Source: Crotophaga sulcirostris
Lineage: Eukaryota > Chordata > Aves > Cuculiformes > Crotophagidae
Length of the DNA: 64,000 bases
Assembly: GCA_013397455.1 (NCBI GenBank)
Contig: VYZB01000271.1
Coordinates: 620,582 to 684,581 of the forward strand
Reading direction: 5' to 3'
The position numbers and the translations under genes are program-made. How positions within the stretch are numbered: the first letter of the stretch is position 1; each line of letters opens with the position of its first letter. The notes beneath the pieces were generated by a model that worked only from the letters and a program-made list of their open reading frames with translations, was not told the origin of the DNA and made no database searches. Positions 37,801 through 50,957 of this stretch are shown here, one piece after another.

Positions 37801-40800
37801 TATCCATGCAAACATCGCATTATACAAGATTTAAAAAAAAAGAAGAATATGCATTCTCATGCTTCAGGACTAAGCCAGCTTCTAAATAATGAGAATTAGG
37901 AATAAACTCCATGGCTTAGTTCTTTTAGATTGTCAATTGAGAAGTTTCTTTCACTTTCCTGTAGGTTACTATTTCTGGCTAATGGGTGGTGACCAGGAAG
38001 GGCACTGCCTGAACCCCTGGGATGGGTTGGCTGTACCCATGATGGCCTCTAGTTGAAACCCGGGAACTGCTCATCTTTGATCAGTGTTCTGCAGAAACAG
38101 TGTTCTGTGTTCCAAGTGGAAGTTCCTGTGTGGTGGCCTTTGACCACCTTCAAGCCATTAACCTCTCCACATTTTTCCTCAAGCGTTATTCAGTCAATGT
38201 AGGCTTTATATTAGCTTGATTAGCCTAAAAGTGCAGGGCCTGAGGGCATCTCACAGGGACTTCTTTGAAATTAAATATATCTACAAGTTACACAGATTTG
38301 TTGTGTGTGTAAAACTAAGTAATCTTCCTTGTTGGGCTTTCTCATCTCAGACTGCACAACCACTATTGCTTATGACTTTGCTGATGCCTGCTTGGGGGAA
38401 GATCAGAGCCACAGCTGGGTCTGAGGCCACATCAGCTTTTCTCTGAGTTCCTGTCACTAATTTCTGCCACTTGGATTTGTGTGCTGTCTTACACAGAACT
38501 GTACTCCTGCAGCCTGACCTCTAGAGCTGACCTGAATTCCAGAACGCACTCAGAATCACTTCTTAGAAGTATTCCATTTTATCTCCCTCGTATTCATTGC
38601 TGTTTATTAGTCATTCTAATGGAGAAGGCGTGCTATGAATAGAGGAAAATATAGGTCATACAATAGCTGTGATTCCACTGTCCTTACAAAAATTAACGTA
38701 CTGTGCACACTGCTTTCTGCATTCTTACTGTTCCCAGAAGACCAAGGCAAGTTTGACCACATCATCTTTTGGCTACCCTCCAAAAATGGTGGAGGAGAAG
38801 CCCAAGGGAAGGAGTTTGGGACATTTGTCCCTGAAGAAAAAACACTTTTAAAACAGTGTTGAGTTTGTGCACCTGCATGTGGATTTAGTGGGATGCTCTC
38901 TGAAGGGCAGTCATTTTTATGGCAAGGGTTTTTGCTGCATATAATCTCAGCTTCTTAGGAAAACAAATGTGTTCTGTGTGTGCAGAGGGCTGCTCCCCCC
39001 AATAACCCAGTAGCTGTTTTGTTTCAGCCCACATGCCCAAGGAGCAGAGCTCTCTAAGGTAGTTATTTCCTACAGAGTTTGGATTTGAAATAAAAAAGGG
39101 AAAAGAAAAAGACTTGAACTGAAGAGCTTGCGCCCACTATGGTAAAAGCTAAATATGTGCTCTTATGCAAGGCATCAAAGAATCCATCCTGGCAAAATGT
39201 CTACAACTACCCCAAATAAGGAGATAGCTTTAGGTCTCACTTGCTATCAACAAGGAGATGCAAAGTTATCAGGCTTCAATGGTTCTAATCTCCAGCACTG
39301 CTCCTCTGTCAGCCTCTGTCCTTTTGTGGTAAGCCAGTCAGGGTAACTGTTTAGATTGTTCCGTGGAGCCAAAGTGATTGGGCGTTTGGTTCTCACAGCT
39401 TACCAGGGAGGAGGATTTCCCCTGTTGTTCTCTCTGCCTTACGCCGAGCTGATGACGAGCTGGCACGCTGCTCCCTGAGTCAGTGCTTGATCTTTGTCTT
39501 TGCTGTTGAGCTGCAGGGAAGCGTTTCCCCACAAACTTCATGTCCTGACATCTCGCTGCTGTGATTTAAAATGTCTGAGGTGCAGACACTAAAACTGGTT
39601 GGGATACAGATTTGGGATACTCACTGTCTTTTAGGAGCAGGTTAGTCTAAGTTCTTAACTCCTTGAAATTTGAACCTGCTCTTCCTTAACTCGTTTACGT
39701 GACTCAGACCATAGTTGTCATACCAGAGCAGTGATGTAGCAGACTGTGAACTCTCTTTCACCCACGGAGGCAGCGGAAGAGTTAAGAAGGCAGGGCTGTA
39801 GCTCCCTGGCTCCTGGGGCTTTGGCAATCCCAGGACCAACCCTGAAGGTAAACATTAAGGTGCAGTAGGTGTATCTGTGCAGAGTTCAGCCCTCTTGCTT
39901 ACAGCTTGCACAACTTGTAGCACCCCAGAGCACTGTGGAATCAATGGCTCGCCAGAGTTTCAAGACATGATTAAAAGACTCAAGAAGGCCCTGAAAGAAT
40001 TTCCTTTAATGGGGAATTGTGTGAGTGAGTACAGTGGGTGAGTTGGTATTTTTTTCTTTCTTCCTTTCTAGCTGTTGGTTTTCTTTGGCCAAATGCTTCT
40101 GAGCTTAGGTTTAGTGTATGTGCTTGCATGCGTCCGGTTTGGAGAATGAGTATGTTCTGTCCCTCACCCATCAATACTTAACAATGACTTTGAGATAATT
40201 CCCTGTTTGTGGCAATGACAGAACTGTAAAGCTTTCAGAACCTATTTCTTCTTAAAGAAAACACTCTTATGGCAGGTATGTATGTGATTTACAGCAACTA
40301 CAGGTTTTTAGTTTCATTTCTCGTCATCTTGAGAGCCTTGTTACCGCTTTAATTTTATGTATGCTTTTCTCTGAAACAATATTAGGTTAACTCTTTAATG
40401 TGGATATATTTATGGCACATGGAATGTTCTTCACACCATTCCTATGCATGGTACTAAAAAAAGAAAAAAACAATTTTATGCTGATTAAAGATTACACCTT
40501 TCTAAACGTCTGCCGTTTTTCCTCTTTACTAACAAGTTCTAATGAGTTTGGTTTGTATTGGCCTGCAGTGAAACTTCATGAGTCTGAGTAGAAACAGCAT
40601 GTGCGCTGCACCAAACCTGGAGTCTTGTGTTACGCAGAGTGCTGGCATAGTTTAACCTTTGTGTACAGCCTGGATCGCTAGGAGATTGTGCAGCATGTTC
40701 TGCTTTGGCAGAGCCAGGCCTATGCCTACAGTTGTGTTAACTCTTTGAAGAAGTTTTAAATCTTTACACAAAAATTGATTGTCTGTGCAGCTATCTGATG

Positions 40801-41770
40801 TGGGGATCATCCCTGGGAGGAAGTGCATTACTCCTATCCCTTATGGCATTCACAGCTACTTAAAATTCTGGCTGCTCTATTTGATCACGCCGTAAGAGTG
40901 AGCACTAGTGAACAGGACACATGATTTGGCCTATAATGGGTATAAAGGCACAAATATTTTTGTTCAGACATGGGTTTTTTGTGGCACAGTATGGATAATT
41001 GCTGCTACTGTGTCAATAAGATTGGAGTTTTTTGAATAAACCTGAACATTTTTTTAATTTATATATAACGCGTTTTTAAAATCATACTGCAGTAAATATA
41101 TCCCTGGAAACTGATTGGATCCATTATTTTCATGGTTTTGTGCTATAAGTCATCACAGTTTGATTAAAACTTCACAGCTAAGAGCAAGCACAGAACGTTT
41201 TCGTGGCCTTTTGCAGCTGGCCTAATGCAGATGGATTTTAATCCTGGAGAATTTTATATGGGAAATAGATTACTGGCTTAGATTTTGGGGTTTTTTGTTT
41301 CCCAAATTCAGTTCCTAAAATCCTGCCAGTATATGAAAATATGTCTTTACAGTTTTGTGCATTTTTTAAGACTTAGCAGTCCCCTTGCTATACCCTTGTT
41401 ATCCATGATGACAGCAAAATTGTCGTGATTGGCAAAAACCACCTTAAACTCTGCTGTCCTGGGCATCCTACACATTTCAAGCAGAATCATTCATACATAC
41501 CGTGAAGCAGCCAGCTGTAAAACACTACAGTATGCCTTTTGTAGGAAAGGCATGAACTACTACGTGTTATTATTTCAGTCAAAAGTTTTTTCTTCTTATT
41601 AAGGAAAATAAAAATTGTAGGAAGTTGTTCTTTAAAAAAGGAGGGTGAAAGGAGCTTATATCTTTACCAGCTCATCCCGTCTCCTGAAGGTATTTACTGC
41701 CTAATCTGGTGTGTTGCCAGTAGGGTCTGGTAGCTTTGGTCTCCAAGTGATTTTATTGTGCTTGTTTCAG
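31840..41770 (+). other. PEAK1: PEAK1 intron between coding exons 1 and 2
   Basis: A 9.9-kb phase-2 intron, GTAATC...TTTCAG. Near its 5' end are two AATAAA hexamers (32329 and 32411) that could serve intronic polyadenylation. An old CR1-like fragment lies at about 37640-37860. I see nothing else identifiable in the rest; open frames there are short and unrecognised. Confidence 0.85.
37640..37860 (+). mobile_element. Old CR1/L3-like LINE fragment
   Basis: The core reads like ACAGTTAATCTGTGGAACTC, then ATTGCCATTC, and AAGAGCTTAGCAGGATG, preceded by a block resembling the AAAAGTCTTTTTTATAACGC segment. These are, in order, hallmark blocks of an old reptile/bird CR1-class repeat. A fainter match may continue to about 38010. 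Highly diverged. Confidence 0.6.
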
Positions 41771-41967
41771 TCAAGTGCCCGATGATGCGACGCTGGAAGA
41801 TTTATCCCCCCGCGTTCCCAGAGCCGTGTTTGTGAAGCAGGACAATGGCGGCAGCGCCTCGGTCATACCGGTATCATCTATCCGTGTCCCGCAGGGGGAG
41901 GAAGAAAAGGAAGACGCTTCAAATTATCCTGACTTAAATCCTTGCAGTGCCACATACAGCAACTTAG
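41771..41967 (+). CDS. PEAK1: PEAK1 coding exon 2 (residues 1055-1120)
   Basis: This is a 197-nt internal exon between a TTTCAG acceptor and a consensus TTAG|GTAAGT donor. Its first T completes the Ser codon begun by the previous exon, and it leaves one G for the next (phase 1). The encoded segment begins SQVPDDATLEDLSPRVP and continues through a Glu/Lys-rich stretch to YPDLNPCSATYSNL. It has no recognisable fold and lies in the linker between the disordered N-terminal region and the SHED/pseudokinase module. It is clearly richer in CpG than the flanking intron, as expected for coding sequence. Its identity rests on frame continuity and placement between two recognised PEAK1 exons. Reading through the donor gives a stop after 11 further codons. 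Confidence 0.9.
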
Positions 41968-43574
41968 GTAAGTGTGTTCTCGCAGAAAACCATTTAGATT
42001 AGATCTGATTTTGGATAATTTCCAGGCGGTGAAGAACCTTTTATTCTGAACAGTTGAGTACACTTTCAGAAGGTCAGTTTTTAAAGACAAACTTTTTAAC
42101 GTTATAGAAAATAAAATTATGTTATCTCATTCTGAGATACCCAACCAAGAACGTGAAAATTTAACAAACTCAAAGGTTTTATTTCCTATGATTTTAAAAC
42201 TGCCTTTTAATTGCCCTTAATGACAAACATCTCAAATACTTTTAAGAGACACATTGTTTTATGTATTTGGAGTAATTTTTATCAGAGTTAAACTTGAAAA
42301 TACTAAGCAATTTACTTAATTTTTTTAGAAACAAAAGGTAGATTTCAGTATTTTTTGAAACTTCAACAAAAGCTAGTACTTTTTATTTTAGAGCATCAGT
42401 AACTGCTGAAGGATTTGTAGTCATCTTTTGTTGACTAAGCCCTTTTTTATCCTGGTCTAAGAGTTTACTTCTGCTCCTTCAGAAAAGTTTAAGGTATGAC
42501 TGTCCCAAAGGTGCTGCGCAGTCTGTTCAACTGTCACTGAATTCCTGGCTCCTGTTAAAAAGATACACATGTGCAGGGTTTCCCTGGAAGATAAGGGAAC
42601 CAGACAAACAAGCAGCTCCCAATGTATGGTATCAATATTATCAGCCGAATTTTCTAAAACATTTTGATTTGAAGATCTGTGAATTCAGGAATATCTACAG
42701 CCAGGTTTTCTAGAAGAATAAAAATCTCTAATTTATTTATATTCCAGAATATCTGGTGACGTGTTTTTCAGCAGAGCTCTGATCCTATAAGTGCACCAAC
42801 TCAGTAAACACCTGGACAAGAGTAAACTGAGTGCAGTGAGATGGCTCACCAGAGCAGGGTTTGGCAGGTCCACACAGGTCTGAGGGATCAAGGACTGAAT
42901 TTTAAATCCCCAGGTGCAAACATTCCTTAGACGTTTAGTGATACTGTTGCATTTTTTTTTGCTTAAGTGAAATTAGTGGCAAACTTATTAGTGTGTTCTT
43001 CTAATGAAACATTAATTAGGTATTTTTTATAAAGCATAAGGAGGATAACTGTCCTGCCCAAGGGTGATACTAGCGTCTAGCAAAAAATTGTAAATTCAAG
43101 GAGGAAAATTAAAATTTATATTTCTATGGTGGAATTATTCAAAGATCTAATAAATTATTTTCAATTCATTAAGATATACATGTACATCTGTAGCTGTATA
43201 TTTTCTGTATTTAGGGCACAGCTACATTGCAGTAGATCTAGCTACATCAAAACTATTTATTGCATGGTCAGCCCATGTTCCTAACCAGTCTGACATACAA
43301 AAGGATCAAAATGTATGAAATATCACTTATTCCTCATGGTGAGATTGCTATTTTTTAGCCGGAGTGCTCCTACAGTCAAAGGATCACCTGCATTTCATAG
43401 CCAAAGCAATGATATTGTGAATGTTCTGTTTAAATCTTGACTTGATTTTCTTATGTAAGATGTTACACCTGATGGCAGCTGCTTCATCGTACAGTTAGGT
43501 GTGCTTCTTTCCTTAAAGCTCTGTCCTTCCCACAGCAGCTCACAGAGTAGTAAACTTGTGGGAAGTGTAATAAA

Positions 43575-43741
43575 ATACCAGTAAACACTGGAACAGGTTG
43601 CCCAGAGAAGTTGTGGAATCTCCATCTGTGGAGACAGACAAAACCCAACTGGACCTGGTCCTGGACAACCTGCTCCAGCTGACCCTGTCTGAGCCAGGCC
43701 ATCTCAAGAGGTCCCTTCCAACCGAAGTGATTCTGTGATCA
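43575..43741 (+). mobile_element. CR1 LINE 3' fragment (about 170 bp)
   Basis: On the + strand the fragment runs from CACTGGAACAGGTTGCCCAG through ACCTGCTCCAGCTGACCCTG to the hallmark 3' tail AGAGGTCCCTTCCAACC...GTGATTCTGTGAT. It is a truncated sense-oriented CR1 copy in the same direction as PEAK1. Confidence 0.92.
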
Positions 43742-45039
43742 CTTCCATCAGTCCTTAGTTTTGCCAGTGTCGTTCCTCTGTGCAACTGCTGCTTTGTTCA
43801 ACTGGATAAAACAGAACCCCTTAGCATTTTATGCACAATCTTCTCCTCATCCTTGGGTCCCTTTCAGATTTGCTGCCACCAAAGTAAATTTTAGGTATGA
43901 AAGAGTTAACTTTTAGGCTTGGCTTGATCTCTCTTGGCAAGCTTACTGCTGGTTGTTAGAGCAATGCTACCCTAAATGGCACTGAGTTCTCTGGCTGCTG
44001 TTCAAACTCTTCTCTGGTTTATTTGAGCAACCTCACTTTCTAATTCTGATAGCTATCAAGAGATTGCTAGGTAGGGGTACAGAATAATTCCTGCTTGTTT
44101 TCTCAGCTTACATCACCTGAGCAGCAAAATCATAGATTTTGTAGAATTAACAAATACTGGTGTGTGTGACTGAAATAAAGGATAATATGAGAATATGTAA
44201 TTTAATTAAATTATGTCACACCTGACTCCTGCTTCAACTACAATTGTAGCTGCAGTTGCCTTTTTATAGCTACACACTGCAGTCTGTAGTTTGTAAAATG
44301 TATCGGGTGAACATAACATGTAATTTGCAGCATAATGCACAATTTCAATTTTAAATACTAATCTAATACATATTCTATGGTTTTTATTGAAAACCAGGTA
44401 ATATATCCTTGCTTTGATAAATGTCTGATCTTGAGTTGTGACATTTAGATGAAATTTTATGAGCAGAAATAATGGCAAGTTTTGGTAAATTCTCATCTGC
44501 ATTCAGGCAGTAGTTGATATCAGGTACTGTCCTCAAATACATTTAGTTTTGGCCTCCTTGTGCTCCCACAGGAGTTGGCCCATCATCAGTTTATGGTCCT
44601 GCCAACACGAACTGCATGTATTTCTCAGGAACCAAACTGCAGATGCCAAGTTTGAGAAGAGCTCATGTATAAAATCTGTGCTGGATTTGCTGGTTCATCT
44701 AACATGTAAAGTCTTACCTCTAGGAATTAACAAAAAAAACCAAATATAGCAAAGCTTACAAGATAGAGGGTTCTCCTCTGGGAATCAGGTACAACACAAA
44801 ACACTTGGAGCTTTCAGGTTCCCACCACAATGATGGGATAAAAGAGCCCAGTATTTTCCTGGGTGTCTGCACAATAGGATTAGAGAGGTTACGTATATCC
44901 CGTTTTCACCCTGCAACTGCCACGGCCATAGTCAAGCCCTGGTGACCACAGTGTAAGAAGAATGTTTAAAACCAAATTGTGCAGACTCTAAAGAGAAGCT
45001 CTGAGAATGCTTAGTGTTGCAGCAGGCAACTCATCAGGA

Positions 45040-45345
45040 CTAATTCAAGAAGCTGAACCTGTTTAGCTTAACAAAGAAAAAGAGTCTGGTTTGCTCATGG
45101 TGTGGATGCTCCTGTGGTAGGTGGGACTGTGATAAGGGATGCCTTTGGTATCAACAGTCAACAGATATAGCAAAATCCAGTGGCTGCCTATTGAATCTAG
45201 ATGCAGAAACAAATGTTCAAACGGTAAGGTAGGGCCTGGATGCTTCTTTTTTAAGGTGTGCCCTTACTCTAACAGAGTTAATTAAGGTAAGCCCTGTATC
45301 TTATCATAAGGAAGACAATAGACTAGATGATTAAAGTCCTTTCAT
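45040..45345 (+). mobile_element. Old, highly diverged CR1-family LINE fragment
   Basis: Several blocks match, in order, the 3' part of old CR1 copies known from turtles, crocodilians and birds: CTGAACCTGTTTAGCTTAAC near the start, a block like ATAGCAAAATCCAGTGGCTG, then AGTTAATTAAGGTAAGCCCT and a tail like AGACTAGATGATTAAAGTCC. Large gaps and many substitutions separate the blocks, so this copy is much older than those at 22.5 and 43.6 kb. Recognition is by memory of the consensus. Confidence 0.65.
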
Positions 45346-47403
45346 TTACAAACCTTTAGATTTTTTCTATCTTAGTCTGAATTCTGTGGGGAAACAGACT
45401 TGATTGAATTTGCACCACTGTAAGTACACTAAGATATTCTCGATATACTCAGGATAGTATTTCTGTCATTTAAAAAAGAAGCTGTTTTTTCTCCTTACAC
45501 CTAAAGAAAAACATGAGGCTAATTTTCTAGGTTTTATGATTGCTGACATTGGAAAGAATCCCAAATCCCTGCATCTGCCGTGGCGTGTTGCCTCAGTCAG
45601 TGAGTTAGAGCAGGCAGTGTGCTTCAGCCAGGCTGTCAAGAAGGCAGTGACATCATTGTTGACGATACCTGCCAGTTCAGTGATAGACACTGACTACAGT
45701 ATCAGTCTGATGCATTTTGTAAGAGATACAATTAGTACAGGTACTGTCTTTAACATGGCGTGATGGGAGGCGGGTAGCAAGACCTGACAAGTCACCGAGG
45801 CAGACAAGCTGTTGTGTCTGAGGTGTTTATTGAGCCAGTGCTGCAACCCAGGTTCCACGCACGGTCCTGCACTGCTGGGCATCAGGCAAGTTAGTTCACA
45901 AAGGTCAGATTTCCCTTCTGTTATGTGTACTAGCATTCTGGTAAGATTTTATCTATTAAATTAACAATAAACATGTAAACACGTATCATATGGGATTAAT
46001 GCTCATGTTCATCTACTGAAAAAATACATATAACAGTGCATTACAGGTACAGCTTTTGGTGGAACTGGAGCTGTGGAGTCTTCTGGTTGCTTTTGCAGTG
46101 CTTGGAGGATGCTGCTATGCATTTGTGGGATTTTTCATGGTTGGTTATTTTATCAGTCAGAATAAGAGTTTATTAAGGAGTAATATATTTTGCACTGGTA
46201 TTACAGATGGCTAGAATTTATCTGCTACTTACAGAGCAATCTTTTTCCAGGCTCTGTATTATAACAAAAATGCATATTGCAAAGGACGATTAATATTCAA
46301 GCAAAAGTAGGGGGAAAAGACTAGGGCAAGGGTAGAGAGGGGCAATTTGTACAGTGAAAGTGGCCAACGTGTGGATTGTACTTAGTGAATACCTAAATCA
46401 TCCTTTATAACTGGAGTTTCTAACATGAGAGTTACTGGGACATCTGACTCCATTCCTGGCTGTGGGGAGAAACGGGTCAGCAGAGGCTGCCAAAGCCGAC
46501 GCTGCTGGACTGCCCAGCCCTGTTGTACAGGGGCTTTCCTGCAGACACGTAAGAGCCACTCGATATTTCTCTTCCTCACTGGTCCCCACTGTAAAGAGTC
46601 CACAGTTCTGTTTTTAGTTCTGTTGGGATTTTGATAGGTGTGGTCTTGGAGGATTGGTTACCCGTGTTGTAACACGTGATCATTACTTTTTGCTGTTCTT
46701 GGCAATGTAAAACATGGATTTTTTTGTCAAACTGATAGGATAATTTGGGAAATGGTAGAGAGTCTTTTTGGCCATTTTAGCCCTCTGGGTCCTGTTCATT
46801 CATTTAAATCCCTGCACTAGGGAACTGGGGATTAACGAGTACTGTAATGGTCACTGAAACTGAGAACGGAGTTAGTAATCCTGGCAATCCCCTAGTTCCC
46901 CCTGTGAACACTAAAGTATTGTTTTCAGCTCTCATTTCTAATTGACATCGTCCCACAGGGCAATGTTATCCTTGGATGAGAGATGGTAATGGCATATAAT
47001 CAGGAAAAAGCTTTCAAGAATAAGGGGGGATGTAGGATAGATTACCATGTCAGGAGTAAAATGGGTTTGGGGAAAGCACAGAAGCTGCCGTTATTAGTGT
47101 ATTGAACTAACATATGTTATGTGTTGTGGAGCAATAGATGTCTCAGGAACAGTTCTGTTCAGGGAAGGATGGAAGCATGCAGCCTGCTGAGCAGAAAAGA
47201 AAGATACACAGACTATCTCGAAATCTAAACAATAATTATGCATGTCATTGCTCTAAGAAAAACATTCTTAAGAAAGAGAAATTTGAATTAAACCTGAGCT
47301 CAGTATGTCAGATTTGATAGTTCCATGAGCTGACATAAACAGGTTGCAATTCAAAGTCTCATGATAAATCAGTTACCTGGAAAAATAAAATTTAAATGCC
47401 TTT

Positions 47404-47414
47404 GGGGGGGGGGG
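47404..47414 (+). repeat. Poly-G run (11 G)
   Basis: Eleven consecutive G in intron sequence; low-complexity and probably length-polymorphic. Confidence 0.8.
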
Positions 47415-50400
47415 CTAATTTAGAGATTCAGACCTCTGCATGGTGTCTGGAGAGTTATTAATAAAATGTAAATAGTGTGGTGAGATTCTCTAATGGAAGA
47501 TGTTGCTGCAGTGTAGAATCACTTAAAGCTCTCCAGGAAGCTGCTGTCCATAAGGAGTTATTTTTTTTTCGGTCTTTGAAAAGTCTGGAAGCCACTTCAA
47601 AGATCTCTGTAAGTGGTAGCCTGGTATTGTGCCGGTTTCTCCTTTTCATTTGCCTCTCAAGAGTGTGGCTCTAGGCTGAACCCTGTAATGCTGGAGAGTC
47701 TGTGCAGCAGGTAAGGGAATGATGGGGTTTAAGCATGCAAGGGGAGAAGGAAATGATAGGTGACAGCAAGAGGCACATGCTCTGCCAGTACTTTTATGCA
47801 AAGAACGTTTTTGTGCCTTTGACAGGGACAAAATTTAAGACACCCTTTTTCTTGCTAGACAATGAATTTAAACACTGTGGGACATTCAGTATCACGCCCA
47901 GCTTGGGGAAAGCTGAGCTGGAAAGACTGGCTCAGTGGGCCTGAAAGAATTGGACACTGTTAAGAACTCAGCATAAACATGGTCCAGAAATGAAGCTTTT
48001 CAAACACCTAATACAGATGGATAGGTTTCAATATGGAAAATTTGCTGTTGTGGGGAGAAACTGTGCTGTAACACCACATGGGTGTACAAACTCATTTACC
48101 TCAGCTGAGAATACTTGAAAAAGTAACTACATAATGACTCGTATGTGCAGTTCTCTGCTTCTGCCACACCCACCACATCTGCAAAGACAGCTTCTGGTTA
48201 GGAAAACCTCCTTCAGTTTTGTTTTGCTGTCACAGCCCCAATAGCTATAGAAAAGCAACAGCTAGCGAAAGTCACTGGATGCATTCACATGAATGGCTTG
48301 TGGAGGACAGGGCCATTAAAGCAGACAGGAAACAAGAGAATCAAGAGAAACGCTGTTATAAACCTTACCATTCTTAGAGAGGGCCTCTGCTGCTACTGCT
48401 GGAGAGGTGCAGCTTGCTCTACGTTGTTTTCTTGCTGTTTCCCTCTAGCATCTGTGCAGCCCCGGATTAGCAAATCATACAAGCAACACATATTGAGAAA
48501 TTGCCTCCTGAAATAGCAGCCTTACTCAAACCCCAGCAGTCAGGCTGTTTTAGCATAGTGGGGAAGAGGGCAAGAGTGAGGAAACAGGCAAGTGATCTTT
48601 AACATGGAATGTTGGCGGAGGAGAAGTACATAGGTCACAGGCTTTTAGGACTAAGCAACTATGGAAGACCATACAAGTTTGGATGAGTGAGAAAACTGGA
48701 TATGAAGTAGAAATGAACTTGGTTTAGAATTATACAAAAGACTGTGTCATCTGTATGTGCATTTCTGGTGTGCAGGCATCACTCCTGCAGTTGACTCTGA
48801 ATCGTGTCAATCTTGGACCCTGCAGAAGGCCCGTGCTGCTCGCTGTGCCACTGTTACAGGCTGGAGCGTAATGAAAGGCAAGAGGAGGAGCTGCTGTGGT
48901 AGAACGCTCACTGCCATGCCAAGATCAGAAAGGAGCAGCAGAGGTTCCCCTGAGTGTTAATTTTTTTAAGCAACCATGACAATGATTTGAGAGAGATGCA
49001 GGCATCCTCCAGGGTTTCTAGCTTTTGAGCATTTTTATGTTGTGGGAGCTAGAAGTGCTGATCCAGAGGAGCAGTCCTACACAATTTTCCATGACCAGCA
49101 GGCATGTAGAAAGCTAACAGAATTTCCTACTCAAAATTCAGTTTTTAAACATTGGAATATCTAGGCTTATCACAGAATCCATAAGGCCCTTCTGAGGGTT
49201 TCTTGAGCTTAAACAGAAGATAGAGATAAAACTTTCATTTGTGGTGTCGTCTCCTTGGAATGACTGAAATGAGGATGATTGTTAAGAATTCAAAAGCCAA
49301 GGCTGCTCTGTGGATACATATAAAAATACAGTCTTCTCTGATCTTCTGAAATGAGGAAAGCCTTTTCTGCATACTAACCCAGTGTTCCAGGCTTTCATGC
49401 ATCCTGGCCAAGAGGTTCTTAGATTCTGTGGTATTAATAAAAACTATAACAACAGATCTTAAAGTGTTTTTTCCTTTTTAGAGACTGCAAATTCATTAAT
49501 TATGGACCAAAGTGATGCAATTCAAATCTGAATCTGGGATCTCCCCAGTTGGTTCAGTGTTCCCATTCAGCCCTCTCTTTACAAGGATCCAACAGATATT
49601 ATAAACAGACAAACTTTGTACCTGCTGCTCCCTCTTTAGAAAAGATGCTCATCTACCATTACACGGAGCATCCACTTCATGTCTGCTGTGTTGCAACTGT
49701 GCAGTTTGGCTGCTTATCTTACAGGGGCAGTAGGGAACTCATAAAATAATTTCTCTGAAAACAGCAGTTGATTATTAAGAGTGGAAAATTCTCATTTTGA
49801 TTTGAGTAACAACGGTTTAATTGTCCCGGAGCAGCGAGTTGGTCATTTGTATTGGCTGTTTATTGGTTTTTTACCTTCTCCTATATACCTGTCATTTATT
49901 TATTCTTCATTTCCAGTGACTGGTAGTTATAAAACATAATTGTCTTCTCTAAGAGCCATCCAAAACACGTGACAGGAAGTTTATCTTCCCTAGAAGCACA
50001 CAAATGTTTGAAACAGCCTGTCAGTGGAGATCCCATGGTTTCTTGTCTGTAACCTGCTGTTTAGAATCTCTTGACCGAATCCAGGTCAGGGTATCTATGA
50101 ACATAATACTGTGCACAATGGTGCCCATGGCAAGGGAACTAAGGGAGTGTATTAGAGGAAGTTGGAGGGGGAAATTTTAAATTATAGGGTAAAAAAATAT
50201 TGATATGTTTTTGTAATCTCAAAATATGGTCGTACTCTTATTGAAAGCGGTGGCAACGCGCTTGTCATCTTGAGTGAGAGTTGGCTTAACCTGTTTTCAC
50301 TGTGTGAATCTACCAGGGCAGCCCTGACGCTCCAACGGAACCTTCCGAGTATCTAAATTCCATTACCAGTGTCTGAAGTTTCTGGTTCCCATTTGGAAAT

Positions 50401-50840
50401 GATGCTTTCAGCCTCTGTAGCACCTTCCCAATCCAAGTAATGCCGGGTGCTTTACAGGCTGTTCTAAGGAAATATTGAAAAAGATCACCTCAGCTGCCAG
50501 AGAAACGCACCTTTCTGAGACGGTGCACAACACCACTTACCGGCATCCACCTGCAGCTTTAGCACCTTTGAACAGGAAGTAAGGAATGACATTACAGCCA
50601 ATGGCCAGCAGGAGGGATTCTGGGAGGCCAGATGTAATTACTGAAACTGGAATTTGGCCAGAGTGCCAAAACTGGCTTTCGTTTTTTGCTTGCACTTGTT
50701 GTTAATCCCATGTGCTGTAAAATTCCAGCATCACTAGCACTGAAACTGGTTTTAGTGTATAGGCCAAGGCAAATAAGGAGTGGGTGTCTGATATGTACAT
50801 GGTTCATTTCAGAGATGTATTTAGATTTTCTTCAAACACT

Positions 50841-50886
50841 GGGGGGGGGGTGGGGGTGGGGTGTCCTAGTCAGCTTTTTTTTTTTT
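50841..50886 (+). promoter_or_regulatory. G-tract (potential G-quadruplex) followed by a T12 tract upstream of exon 3
   Basis: Runs of 10, 5 and 4 G separated by single T (50841-50861) provide enough guanines for a four-run quadruplex. A short spacer leads to 12 consecutive T (50875-50886). The pair lies about 70-115 nt before the exon-3 acceptor at 50957, where hnRNP H/F-type (G-run) and U-tract binding factors can act on splicing. Confidence 0.4.
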
Positions 50887-50957
50887 GCCTGTGTGAATAT
50901 GAGCAGCAGATGCAAAGTACTTTAATCTTCTGTTACTGTTATTTTCTTATTCCACAG

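Larger units (their letters stand above)
41968..50957 (+). other. PEAK1: PEAK1 intron between coding exons 2 and 3
   Basis: A 9.0-kb phase-1 intron, GTAAGT...TTCCACAG. It holds a CR1 3' end at 43575-43741, an old CR1 copy at about 45040-45345, a run of 11 G at 47404-47414, and a G-tract/T-tract element at 50841-50886 close to the 3' splice site. No other gene-like content was seen. Confidence 0.85.
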
